From contig VIIQ02000555.1 of assembly GCA_007449985.2 (NCBI GenBank), positions 496,001 to 560,000 of the forward strand: a DNA stretch of 64,000 nt, written 5' to 3'. The translations under genes were made by a program, and so were the position numbers. Below are positions 10,768-22,737 of this stretch, piece after piece. The notes below the pieces were generated by a model. The model did no database searches. It was not told where the DNA came from and was given only the letters and a program-made list of their open reading frames with translations. Origin of the DNA: Desmodesmus armatus. Taxonomy: Eukaryota > Chlorophyta > Chlorophyceae > Sphaeropleales > Scenedesmaceae. How positions within the stretch are numbered: the stretch's first letter is position 1; each line of letters starts with the position of its first letter.

Positions 10768-13295
10768 GGGTCCTGGCAGCCAGGTGTGGCCTGATCCTGA
10801 TGGCTCATCGGTTGGTAGTTTGCAGCTCGTGCATCGAGGAGCCGGCCAGGTGCCTGGGCTCTGGGGCGGGTGATGTGATGTTGGGGCCTGTGTTCATTGC
10901 GAAGCATACACCTGTAGTGGTGTGTGTGTCCCAGTATGTTTTATAGCTTCGTTGGCCGTGAGCTCAGGCAACTGGTTGCGCGAGTCAGGCGTACCGCTTG
11001 CATAGTTTTGTTGGCCATGTACGCTTCCAACTCAATCGGGTGTTGATCATTATCGTGTGAACGGGTGCTGTGTGCCATATACGTGGGTCTTCTTGTATGT
11101 GTATGACACTCTCCTTCTGTACGTGTCATAACACAGTTCTTATTTGAGGTGGCTCAGTCTGCGACACTTTGCAGGTCAACTGGGTTTCGCCTCGCTAGCA
11201 AATATGGGGGATAACAGCATCCTTAGTCACTAGTTGACTAGGTTCTGGGTGCGGCGTTGATGACATCCGCACACCTGCGCACATCAGCTGCAGCACATCG
11301 TCTGGCTGTGTGTTTGTCGGGCATGCTACGGGAGGATTGTGGACGCCTCAAGCTTCGCCTGGTTGCGTCCCACTGCCTACCAGAGCACGCACGGCAAACA
11401 AGTTTTGTGAGAGCCGTGGTTATTGAAGTTTGGTTCGTCCATGTCTGCCCTTCGCCTCGCCGGCATGTCCGGCATGCTGCATTCATGTCCCTGTCACTGG
11501 GTACTGTTGAGTATGTCCCAAACCAAGCTTGCAAGTCACTTGCACATCAGTGTGGCAGGCGGTTGCCTGGCCTTCTTGGTGCTCCACTCGCATGGGTGTG
11601 GTCTATTTCTGTAACAAGTTCTGGCTGGAACATGCATTTGGGATGGGAGGGTTCACAGTGCCATGACGGCTTTGTGTTTGCCAGCAGCATGCCTGCTTGC
11701 TGTCCATCGCAGCCATGCTGGTCCTACCTCAGCTGGATCATCAAGATGCTGACATATGCGGTCCCACAATGCAGCATTTTCCCTGGTAGCAAGACACACT
11801 AGCAAACCACTGGCCGATGCTCTCGTTTCGACAACAAGTCACAACCGACCGTCACTGCTGATAAGCACACCCCAAAACAGCACATACAACACATACCCAG
11901 CAACATTGTGTTCTGTGTTCCCATCTTTGTGTGTTCCCAGTGTCTCCGCAGGAAATCTTGCTACCTCCCCGGTTCCGGGCACTGTCTCACATACCCAGCA
12001 ACAGACCATCAGACAGTGTGACTATCTCTCTTTGTTCTTTCACTTCCTCAATATCTCACTTGATCTTGTCACGTGTGCAACAGCTGCAAATGTTTGAAAC
12101 AGATGCCAGTCACACAAGGTCACACGTTGGAGGAGGGCCAGCAACAGGGTGTCATAAGCCTGCACTGGGGCGGGGGTCGACCCCCCTCTCCTTTGCCGTG
12201 CTGACATCTTGTTGCTGCGCTGTTCTGCAGGTGCGTTCCTTGTGCTTTTGCAGGCAGAGATTTATTGCATCAGCCCAGACAGAGTGTTGTTGACAGCAGC
12301 CCAGCCCAGCAGGAGAAACAGCCCGCATGACCCAGCACTGATGATCCGATCATCACTGGCAGTGGAGCTTTGATGCAACATCCAGCCCAGCAGAAGGGCA
12401 GCAACTGGCCAGACACCTTCATGTCACAGTGAGCCAAGGGTTTGGGGGCCCCGAAGCTCGTCTAGCTTCAGCTGCACATGCATATGCATCACTAATGCAT
12501 TACTACTTCTTTTCGTGTGCAGACACGGCAGCTTCAGCCTCTGCGATCTTACTACAACAGGTGTTGGAAGGCAAAAACTTGTCAGGGCATCAGGCATTCA
12601 AGGCGTTGTCAGCCAAATTGCTTGCAGCAATTGCTACTGCAGCAGGCTGATAGATCTGCATTTCCTGCTGCACATAGACCTTTCAGTGTGTCTCCTGCAA
12701 GAGTTGCAGAAGATACCTTTGATATGCACAAGAACACTTGCACAGAGGCAGAGATTGATGCAGAAATCCTTCAATGCGCACATGAACACTGCAGGTGGCA
12801 CTTGGGTGGCAGAGTAGTTTTGTGGATAAGTCACTTCAGTGGCAGGTGCGGCTGACACTGCCAGCATACAGTCACTGCCCTCTACACCCAAACAAAATCA
12901 GGGGGTGTGGGGGTGACACGGGCTTCTTCACCTCCTTGATCCTGGTCAACAATCCTATGACACTCTACAGACATTTGTGATTTTCATGAGTACTGATGGA
13001 TAGCTGGAGTCCTGCAAAATGAAGGCTGCAATGCACAGTCTCCCTCCAGGCTTCCTGCCAGGCCCCATCTGGCGAGGCAGTGCAGACTGCAGTGAAGGAT
13101 AGTCGTCAGTGGCCGATAGTGGCTGACAGGTTGGTTGGGAAGAATGAGTGAGAGGGCTGCCTGTTTGTCAAAGCCCTAAGACATGGCCGTTTGACTGTGA
13201 CTGTTGCGCAGGTCGTCGTTCATGACATTGATCACGATCGTGATAATACGCACGTTGGCTTACGTCACATAATCAGGACCCTGCTGCAAGTGGCC
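10768..13295. other. Gene-poor interval
   Basis: About 2.5 kb without a supportable gene. It should carry the bZIP 3' UTR and the promoter of the coiled-coil gene. Open frames such as those around 11257-11802 and 12429-12855 lack splice-consistent, protein-like continuation. A 28-bp segment at 12533-12560 recurs at 44727-44754. Confidence 0.5.
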
Positions 13296-14390
13296 ATGAG
13301 CTCAACATTCACTTCCAGCCAGCAAGTGGGCGAACACAAGAAAGTCACTAGCGAGAAAAACAAGTTCAAGTTTCAGCAGGCATCCAGTGCCATAGCAGGC
13401 ACAGCTGATGGCTTGAAACGGCAGCTGGCAAAGCTGGACACAGGCACGTGCAGCACTGTTCAATCCTGTCAGCAGCAGCAGTGTTCAATCCTGTAAGCTG
13501 CTGCAACCAGTGCCGACTGTCCTTGCTTACAAACACGACACATTCTATGAACGCATGCAGACCTGAAGGAAGACATCAAGGGGCGGGCTGAGTTTGTGGA
13601 GTACTTGACACGATTGCAAATACAGCGAGCTGACTTGCAGGACAGAATCGACAAGAACAAGGCGTGGATTGTGAGCACAGCAGTGGCCCCACCAACACTA
13701 CCTGGGCATAATCAGGCATTCTGGCTAGCCATAGCACAGCAATGCGGCTTGCATCCTGTTGCAATGCCTGCCTGGGTAAAAGCAGGCTGGAGTCCAGTGA
13801 GAGCTTCTGTTGGGTCCAGCACAGTGATCAAGCTTGTACACACTTGCCCGATGCAGGACAACTTTGAGGCAAGCAAGGACGACGGCGCATTCGAGGCGCA
13901 GTACAAGAAGCTGCTGGAAGAGATACAGCAGATATACGAAAATGCAAAGGAGTTCCACAGCAAGGTGGGTGTACTTCTGGCACACGCTCCTGAGCAGCAT
14001 GGTTGAGCAACTTCCGCCCTATCAGACTGAAGCTATCCAGGATGCACCACACTGCAGCCATGGCAGCTTGTAAGCAACCTGTGGCATGCACCCAATACAC
14101 GACTTTTCACTGGCGCTCAGCGCCTGCTGTACTCTGGCTGCACATGGTTCCCAGGGGTGGCACAGTGAAAGTGCTGACCCTGGTTTTGGGGCTGCTGCTC
14201 ACTCCTCTACCAGCGGCAGCAGCAACAGCACCATGTGCCTAGCTCTTTGTTGCTGACCCACTATGCTGCTATTCTTGGTGCTGCTGCTGCTTTATCTGGT
14301 CTGGAGATGCTGATCAAGGACTTTGGCTACCACATAGCTTACAAACGCTGGCAGGACACTTTCACAGCAGTGCCCTTCAAGCCCAAGTGA
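13296..14390 (+). CDS. Small coiled-coil protein of unknown function (4 exons)
   Basis: Exons 13296-13443, 13561-13670, 13857-13964 and 14307-14390 join in phase to 450 nt, 149 aa. Intron 1 begins with GC (ACAG|GCACGT); the only in-phase alternatives are weak GT sites in a short duplicated stretch. The product is almost all charged helix: HKKVTSEKNKFKFQQ, LKRQLAKLDTDLKEDIKG, LQIQRADLQDRIDKNKAWI and YKKLLEEIQQIYENAKEF. It ends in a distinct tail (KDFGYHIAYKRWQDTFTAV, then PFKPK). Size and make-up resemble small axonemal or vesicle-complex coiled-coil proteins, but I cannot name a family. A TGTAA signal lies 55 nt after the stop. Confidence 0.75.
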
Positions 14391-14444
14391 CTGCTGCACC
14401 TTTGGAAGGTAGCGTGTTGTATGTTATGTTGGCTTTGTCAAGAG

Positions 14445-14449
14445 TGTAA
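14445..14449 (+). promoter_or_regulatory. TGTAA poly(A) signal of the coiled-coil gene
   Basis: TGTAA is the usual chlorophyte polyadenylation signal. This one lies 55 nt past the stop codon at 14388-14390 and would end the mRNA about 15 nt further on. Confidence 0.5.
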
Positions 14450-15402
14450 AGAGCTTGTGCTGTTTCAACAAGTCTTGAGAAGAGGCAATTGCTCCACTGC
14501 AGTATCATGTAAGCAAGACTGCAAGCATCACAAAAGCTGGAACATGCCAGCTGAGGTGCACCATGCAGTCCTGAGCCTCAAACATGCTGGTGCCAAGGCT
14601 GGCGCCAGATGCAGCGCATGCAGCAGCTCAATGTGTCTGTTTTGCTATGATTGGTCGCAACACAAGGGTGCAACCCCAGGAAACGCATCTGGCAGTGGCC
14701 AAGACACACACACAAGCACCCAGTATCATCTTGCTAGCAAAGCTGTATATAAGTCTTCAAGCCAAGGAGCAAACATTTTGTTGAGTTGGCAGTTGCTTGC
14801 TGAGAAGGGAAGGAGGCCTTGATGGCCAACCAGCCTCAGCATATGCTCAAGGGTCACTTACTCATATACATTTGCATTTGATACAGTGGCAGCTGTCTCA
14901 GCAATGCCAGCTTCAGAGGTGCTGGCGATGATCCAGGCTGCCCAGCTGCTGCTGCTGCCCATTCGAGCGTTGCTGAACACCCACTCATGCTGCAGCATGC
15001 TGATTGAGCAACACACAGTCAAATGCATCTGATGGGCAGTTTTGATGTGCTTATGAGGACGACATGCCCCGCAACTGCTGGCTGGCTGCCAATCCATCGA
15101 TCAATCCATGCCTGCTCGATGATGATGGCTGCCGGGCGACTCATACGTTCTCTGAGACATACCGTCTGGGCCTGAGAGCCTTAGTGGGAGAGTTGAGGCC
15201 GTTTCAATGACCTAGCTTCGAAACACGGAAACACGTAAGGATTACACAGGCAGTCAAAGCAAAATGTGCCTGAAACCTTAAACGTGGCCTCAGCAGCTGA
15301 GTGAAACCATCTGTACTCTTACAAACAGTCTCAGCTTCGCAGAGCCTTCACAGCTGCCTGCACAGTCAAACAGCACCTTCTGTTCAAAGGCTGTGCCAGA
15401 CG
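14450..15402. other. Intergenic region upstream of the kinesin gene
   Basis: About 950 bp with no supportable coding exon or RNA gene. It should contain the kinesin-II promoter and 5' UTR. Confidence 0.45.
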
Positions 15403-18400
15403 ATGTCCAAGAGCTCTGAAACTGTCAAGGTGCTTGTGGCAGCAATCACATGATCCTGAAAGTGCAGACCGCAGCAGCAATCTTACCGTGGCAAACCAAC
15501 TGCTGCAGGTGGTGGTCAGGTGCAGGCCCCTGAATGACAAGGAGCGCGCAGATGGCAGGCAGCGCATTGTGGATGTTGATGCTCGGCAGGGACAGATTCA
15601 GGTAACTCCCACGTTTTTGCCTGACACACCAGCTGCAGCCAGGAGGCCTCGCATGCAGCGCAGCACAGCATCGACACCACCTGCTGTCGTCTGCTGTTGT
15701 GCTGCAGCTGCGCAACCCTGGCACCTCGGACAGGGAGCCCCCAAAGACCTTCACCTTTGATCAGGTGTATGACTGGAACAGCAGGCAGCATACAATCTTT
15801 GACATCACAGCAAAGCCAATCATCGATGCCTGCATGGATGGCTACAACGGTACGTCTCTGCACAGGCATCCCCAGCACAAGCTTGGATCAGGGGGAGGGC
15901 TGATTGCTTATGCTTCACTGGCGTTGCAGGGACTATCTTTGCATATGGACAGACAGGTACAGGGAAGTCCTTTACTATGGAAGGCAAGGAAGACCCACCT
16001 GACCTGCGTGGGATCATCCCAAACACGTTCTACTATGTGTTTGACACGATCGCTCAGCACAGTGAGTGTACTGCAAACAACAGTGGGACTGTCAGCACGT
16101 TCGGCGCAGGGAGAAATTCCTGCTGGCATAGTATGTCCAGCGCCTGCCAGCTCATGGACAGCAGGGCAAGACGGCAGGGGGGGGGCGTGCTCCCAGCCTC
16201 TTGGCCATCCGATGCTGCATGCTGGATGTTGTTTTTCAGCAGCAGCTGGCAGGCCATTTCTGCACAGCAAGTACATCGCACACTCTGACAAGCTGCACAT
16301 GGCCAACTTGCCTGACAAGCCAACCATGTGCATGACAGCAACAACCAAGCTGTGTGATGCCAGCATGCTTGCAATCAGGCAGCAGGCAGATGCTGTGCAA
16401 ATATGCATAGCATCTCACGTGCCCCTGAAGGCGGTTGTGCTGTGCTTGCTTGCCGTACTGTTTCCTGTAGGTGGCAGCCAGGAGTTCCTGGTGCGCGCCA
16501 GCTACTTGGAGATATACAATGAGGAAATCCGTGACCTGCTGTCAAAGAACCCTCAGGCCCGGCTGGACCTCAAGGAGCACCCAGAGCGGGGCGTGTATGT
16601 GAAGGACCTCATGCAGTTCGTGGTCAAGAGCGTAGCAGAGATCAACAGTGTGCTGCAGGTGGGCCACCCAAATGGCGGCTGTGTGAAAAGGCAGCAGCAG
16701 CTTTGCAGGGTGGGGGAAGCACTGGCGTCAAGCAGGGTCAAGCTGGCCAAGTGTTTGCTTGTGTAAAGGAGTGTACCATCATCATGCTCTGGTTAGTCGG
16801 ATACCGCAGTGGGCATGTGTTCAGGAGCAGCCCCACACAAGCACTGCAGATCCTGCTGAACTGGGTGCAGTCATTGGCCAGCTGCCGGCCCTGTAAGCAG
16901 CAGCAGTGGCTGCATCAGCACTTTGACGTCTTCTGCGGCGCCTGCGGTGTGTGACAGGTTGGCAAGAAGAATCGTGTCGTTGGTGCTACCATGATGAACC
17001 AAGACAGCTCGCGGTCGCACTCCATCTTCACAGTGACTATTGAGGCCACGGAGCGATTCAACGCTGCAGATGCAGGTAGCACAATGGGGTGTGCTCAGGA
17101 TCGCACCCTGCAACCGCAACAAGAACCCTCGCACTTGACGCCCATGTACAGCAGTCACAAGTTGTTTCGCGGGGCAGCGATGACACCATGGCAGTGGCTG
17201 CATTCCTGCGCATAGTGGGCGTCGCATGAATGATGCAGCCAGCACAAGCTGTGATGCTGGGCTGGCATCATGATCAGCCTGATCAGCTGGCAGCTGACAA
17301 GCAGCCTTCAAAGCTGCCCCAAGACTGACCATTGGCCCCCTCTGGTGCATGTGTCATCGCCTGCTGCCTGCGCACAGCTGCTGCTGCAACAGCCAGCCAC
17401 ATCCGGGTGGGCAAGCTCAACCTGGTCGACCTGGCCGGCAGTGAGCGGCAGAGCAAGACTGGCGCGACAGGTACGCTGCTAGCAGTGCCATCAAGGAGTG
17501 GATGAGGGCCCAAATCGGTATCGCGGTGCTCCGTAACAGCTCCAACGAACAAGGAGGACACGCGCACTGATGCCAGACACCTCAGATGTCACATGTTCTG
17601 CAAGTACAGATTTGGCATCACCATCATTGCGTGAGCAGCAACGTTTCCTGAAAGGGCACGCCACAATGACTTGACAACCACCAAGCTCTTGGAGAGGGGG
17701 TGTGTTCCTCACGCCCGACCCCCTATGGCTTCCCTGTGCCTGCTCCCCTGCAGGTGACCGGTTGAAGGAAGGCATCAAGATCAACCTCTCACTGACAGCG
17801 CTGGGCAATGTTATCAGCGCACTGGTGGACGGCAAGAGCGGACACGTGCCATACAGGCAAGCCAGCTTGGCGGCCCACAACCAGCCTAAGTCAGACAGAG
17901 TGCCCACTGCGTACTAAGCATTTGAAGGCCGTGTCTGAGCAGCAGCCTCTGAGATGGCGAAGTGTTGTTGCAATTCTGTAGCATGATGAACTCGAGATGG
18001 AACTCTTGGGACAGCAGTTGGCTTCCACCTTATGGACAGCTAGTGTGTTTGCGCCAATGGCCCCAGCACCATGCATTGCTGAACAGGGTATTGGCACGAG
18101 TGCGCATGATAAGGGCGTGAGAGCATGCCGCTCACACCTGGCGGCTCTGCATGCACTCTTTGCCTTGCAGGGACTCCAAGCTGACCCGCCTGCTGCAAGA
18201 CAGCTTGGGAGGCAACACAAAAACAGTGATGGTAGCCAACGTCGGCCCAGCCGACTGGAACTACGAGGAGACGCTCAGCACACTGCGCTATGCAAACAGG
18301 CAAGCGCTGACCATGCTGCACAGTACTCATTGACGCCCCTGCCAGCCTGGTTGGTTCTGCATGCAATGCCTTGTGATCATCTTCTGTGCAGCATGCTTGA

Positions 18401-21400
18401 GTAGCTGTGTTTGAACGCCACACGGCTAGGCAGCTGCATGCACTTGACGTTTTTATGCTGCTGCCAAATAATGCGTTCAGGGCCAAGAACATCACCAACA
18501 AGCCCCGCATCAATGAAGACCCCAAGGATGCCATGCTCAGGGAGTTCCAGGTCAGCTGTATGCCGGGAGATGGGTGCGGCATGATGCCAACAATCCTGGG
18601 GACATTCCATGCAGTGCAACTGCTTCAGCAGGCACCCAGGGCCTGTGAGATTGTCAACAGTGCCACTGCAATGGTTGCACAGCCAGCAGCAGAACATGCT
18701 TCCTGTTGGTATGCATGTCTCATGGAGAGGGGGGGGGGCGGCACAATGGTTGCAACCATTGCTGCAGTGGCAGGGAAGTGCGTCCAATGGGCTGATGCTT
18801 CCTGTGTGCTGCAGGAAGAGATTGCCCGCCTCAAGGCAGAGCTGCTGGCTCGTCAGCAGGCTGGTGCTGGTGGTGAAGCGACCCAGGGAGCCTCGCAGGC
18901 AAGTTCAGCAACCTTGAGTGTGATTCCTGCAGGGCAATGCTGCAATAACATGCTGGCCCCAGACTAAGGCAGTGCCCGCCCCTAGCCTAGTTGCTACCCA
19001 AAGCCTTGAGCCTGTAGCTGGGTTACGAAGCTGACAAGAATGGCCTGTCAGCCTGCTGCATCTGTTGGAAGTGCGCATCACATTGGATCTTGTTGCCCCA
19101 TACACTGCCTCACTGTGTGGCACTTGTCAGTTGCGCTCCAACGTCGTATGCGCACGTAAAGCAGTCAGTGTGTGTTTGTGCAGGTTGTGGAGCGGCTGGT
19201 GGAGGTGGAGCCTGACAAGGCAGCCATTGTCGAGCAGCTGCGGCAACAGATGAAAGCTGAGATGGAGCAGCACCAGCAGCAGCTGGAGGGCCAGGCTCTG
19301 GAGGCAGCAAGGCAGGAAGCTGAAGCCAGAGCCAAGCAGCAGCTAGAGGTAGGTGTCAACATCATCAGTCATGGCGTCTGACGTGCCACGGAACTGTGTT
19401 GGCTCCCCCGCCGGCGGCCTTTTGCCTGGATGCTTTAGGCGCAAGTAATCCAACCACAAGGTAGAGGTTTCGCTCACGATGAGACAGGATGTTGCGCACC
19501 TATGGCAGTGTGTGTCCAACATGCAGCGCGCCCAAGCGTGTTTCGACATGGTACTCCTGCATGCTGCTGCTGCTTGATGCAGGCGCTGATGGCGGCCAGC
19601 AACGCCAGCAACGAGCAGCGCCTTGCTCTGCGCGAGGACCTGAAGCGGCAGCTGGCAGACATGCGGGCCATGCAGGAAGCAGCTGAAAAGACCAAGGCTG
19701 AGCAGGAGGAGCTGCTTGGGCGGATTGCAGCGATGGAAAGCAAGGTCAGCGGGAACGGGTGGTGTGTCTTACTATGACTATACAAGCCAGTGGCTTGCAG
19801 GCTGCATGGCGCCTTGCCAATTCTTACATAGATAAAGCCTGGCCATCCTTGTGATGGAGTCTTGTCGTGATGGCTGGCGATGCTGGTGAAGGTTCAAGCA
19901 ACCTAAGGGTCGTACAGTGGCTGGATAGAGAACTGAAGCTGCCAGCATTGAGGGCCCCTAGCACGGTGCCAGGCAGGGTGGGGGGAGGTCCTGCGTTGCT
20001 GTGACGCAGGCGCTGCCGCCTGGTGCAGCTGTTGGGTGGTCAAGTTGTCCTGCCGTGCTGTATGTTTGCAGTGATGGCCACTAGCAGCATAAGGCACCAT
20101 TCTATCTGAGTACGACCGGCCCCTTTATTATTTGCTGCAGGTGCTGCATGGTGGTGAGAACCTGCTGGACAAGGTTGAGGCGCTCAAGGCCCGGTCCGCA
20201 GCCACCAAGGCAGAGTTGGAAGTTGCTGCCAGGCAGAAGGAGGAGCAGCAGCGGCGCTTGGAGCAGCTGCAGCTGGAGCGGCTTGACCTGAACACCCAGT
20301 ACAGCACACTGGAGGTACGCCCCAATCACACAATACTTAGCAAGCTCGGCCGACTATATGAAGAGGAGTGCTACCACATTCCTCGTTGTCATGCATATCA
20401 CTTGTGAGGAACACATTCCAGCCTCAAAACGTTGCTCCTTTGCCACTCTCACAGGAAGAGGCCGCACAGAAGGGCAAGCAGCTCCGAGCGCTCTATGCAC
20501 GCTGTCGCGAGCGTCGCGCAGAAGCAGCCGACCTGCAGGCGCAGTTCCAGGTGGAGCGTGAGGACCTGCTGGCGGACTACCGGGCGCTGTCCCAGCAGAT
20601 CAAGCTCAAGAACCTGGCCATTGCTGCCTTCATCCCTCCAGCCTACCAGGACTTCATCATGGCGCGTTGCAGCTGGAATGAGTACGAGGAGCAGTGGGTG
20701 ATTGCTGGTGTGCAGGCAGCAGGTGAGTATTCGCAGGCCATGATGCCGTTGGGTGTGATATGCTGATGTGAACATGCGTGTTGAAAACACTTGCCACCAG
20801 TTGCCGTGTAAGCTGCATCACTGCAACTGGAAGTGTCATTTTTCGTTTTCGCCTTGCTTACCAAATCCATGCGCTGTAGACCTGACGTTGGGTGCGCCTG
20901 TTTGTGATGCTCCTGTAGGCAACAATGTGCGGTTACAGCAGGAGCTGGACCAGGCAAGAGCAGCCCCACCAGCAATCAACTTCCAGCAGCTGGACGCAGA
21001 CAGGTGCCAAGCAGTGTACTACAGCTACGACAAGCTTGCACAAGCAGACCAGGCCAGTGGCATGCCTAGCAGCAGCTACAGTCACAACTCGGACATGTCC
21101 AGTGGCCCAAACAGCCCTGGCGGCAGGCCCGGCTCAGCACGCAGGACGTCGCGGCAGCAAACAGGCGGTGGCTCAAGCCCGTCGTCGGCAGCCGGTGCTG
21201 CCAGCATAGGTGTGCGACCGGGGTCGTCGGCAGCTCGGCGCACCAAGGAGCTGCTGCTGCAGGCAGGCTTGGCTGGCAGCGTGTTGCAACCAGCAGGGAC
21301 CAGCCCGCCGCCCAGCAGCCAACGCAGCCGGCAGCCGACAGGGGTGACAGGAGCAGCAGCAGGCCCTGGAAGCTTGAGACAGTGGGGGAATCCTGGAGGC

Positions 21401-21508
21401 TTGCTGGGTGGGGTTGAGCAGCCTGTTGTGCCGAAAGCTAGGGGCCTTGTGCGGGGTAGTACAGATGCGCTGAAGTTCAGTACGCGGCCAGCCAGTCGAG
21501 GGTACTGA
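15403..21508 (+). CDS. FLA10: Kinesin-II motor subunit, FLA10/KIF3A type (16 exons)
   Basis: Exons: 15403-15429, 15509-15601, 15708-15849, 15930-16061, 16471-16658, 16958-17075, 17393-17470, 17754-17856, 18171-18299, 18481-18550, 18815-18898, 19184-19348, 19583-19744, 20141-20314, 20455-20722 and 20919-21508. Total 2523 nt, 840 aa, all phases consistent. The motor head has [18 protein letters not shown]-loop GQTGTGKS, switch [12 protein letters not shown] and switch [20 protein letters not shown] neck typical of kinesin-II follows ([20 protein letters not shown]), then coiled coil, then [20 protein letters not shown], matching KIF3A-type rather than KIF3B-type tails. The C-terminal 120 residues are low complexity. 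Kinesin-II drives anterograde intraflagellar transport, so this implies flagellar capacity in the lineage. Introns 8, 9 and 11 start with GC. Confidence 0.93.
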
Positions 21509-22737
21509 GGCCATTGGCAGTTTTGTGGCTTGCACATAGTGTGGCTGGGCTGATACATGTCTGATTCTGTGCTATTGCTATTCACAGGCAGTGTCCTCCG
21601 ACATGTCAGCCAAAACCCTCTAGACGATGTGGTGGGTTTGCAAAGCGTCCGGTACTGCTTGTTGGAGTCCATGTGGATGTGTGCATGCCACATGCACATG
21701 CAGCTTGGCTTGCTGGGATGAGCTGGCAACCGCTTTTGCACCATATGTACTGACTCACATGTTGTGATGTGCCCATTGGCCACAAGCTGTGTGTGTAGGC
21801 TGTGCAGGTGTACAGCTCTGCAAGTTGTCTGCTGGCAGCAGCCTACACAGCTCCTGTGAGGCATCGCCATGCCGGTTGCCACCCCAAATTGGGCTTGATT
21901 TTCAATAGCATCTGTGCACAACCCCAAGTGTCTGCATAGCTGATGGCAGACAGGTGGCAGAGGCACCCAAGCTTGGCTGATCTCATGAGAGAGCAGGGGG
22001 GTGGGGGGGGGGGTGTCATCTGGACCTCAGATATCCATGGCAGCTCCAATTGAGCAGGTTACACACTAGGTAGCTTGTACCTTATTCAAAGGAATACCAC
22101 AACCAGAGTCAGGCAATGGCACAGTGGCCTTGTTAAAATCACAGCACCGTCCTGCCAGTCAAGCCTAACACTCCAATTGCTTGTGACGCCAAAGCAGCTG
22201 AGGCAAACTCCTGCAAGTGCTGTGCCGTGTCTCAGCATCGCCGTCACACTGCACGCCAGTCAGCAGCCTCAGAACTGAACAATACACAACATAACCTCTC
22301 AGTGAGAAGTGCATCAGGACTATACAGTCCATACACAGCAAACGTGCATGCACAGACACAGCGCGATGCGAGCGCCTTCATGCTCCACATGAAGGCGCAT
22401 GCTCAATCAGGCAGCATGCTGAAAACCATCCGCAGGTGAAGCACAGCTCTGGCAGTTTATCTGGCTCAAATACATCAGAAGTCAAGGCACACAGCAACAG
22501 TGGCCATGGCAATACCTGAGCAAGTTTGCATGCAATCATGGTCAAACACGCGCAGGCGCATAACAGCCCAGGTCAGAGCACTGCCGACAGCAGAGATGTC
22601 ACAACCATGACGAAACCGAATGCAAAGACGCCCCCAAAGACAGGCATTGGTTTAGCTGCTGCTCACAATTCAGGCCTGAGAGGAAGCGGGAAAGCAGGCG
22701 GCCTAACACCGGTGTTAGACGGCATGCAACGGTCACG
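21509..22737. other. Convergent intergenic region (kinesin / MscL 3' sides)
   Basis: Contains a G-rich run at about 21996-22014. TGTAAC on the minus strand near 22060 is a possible distant poly(A) signal for the channel gene. No gene seen. Confidence 0.4.
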
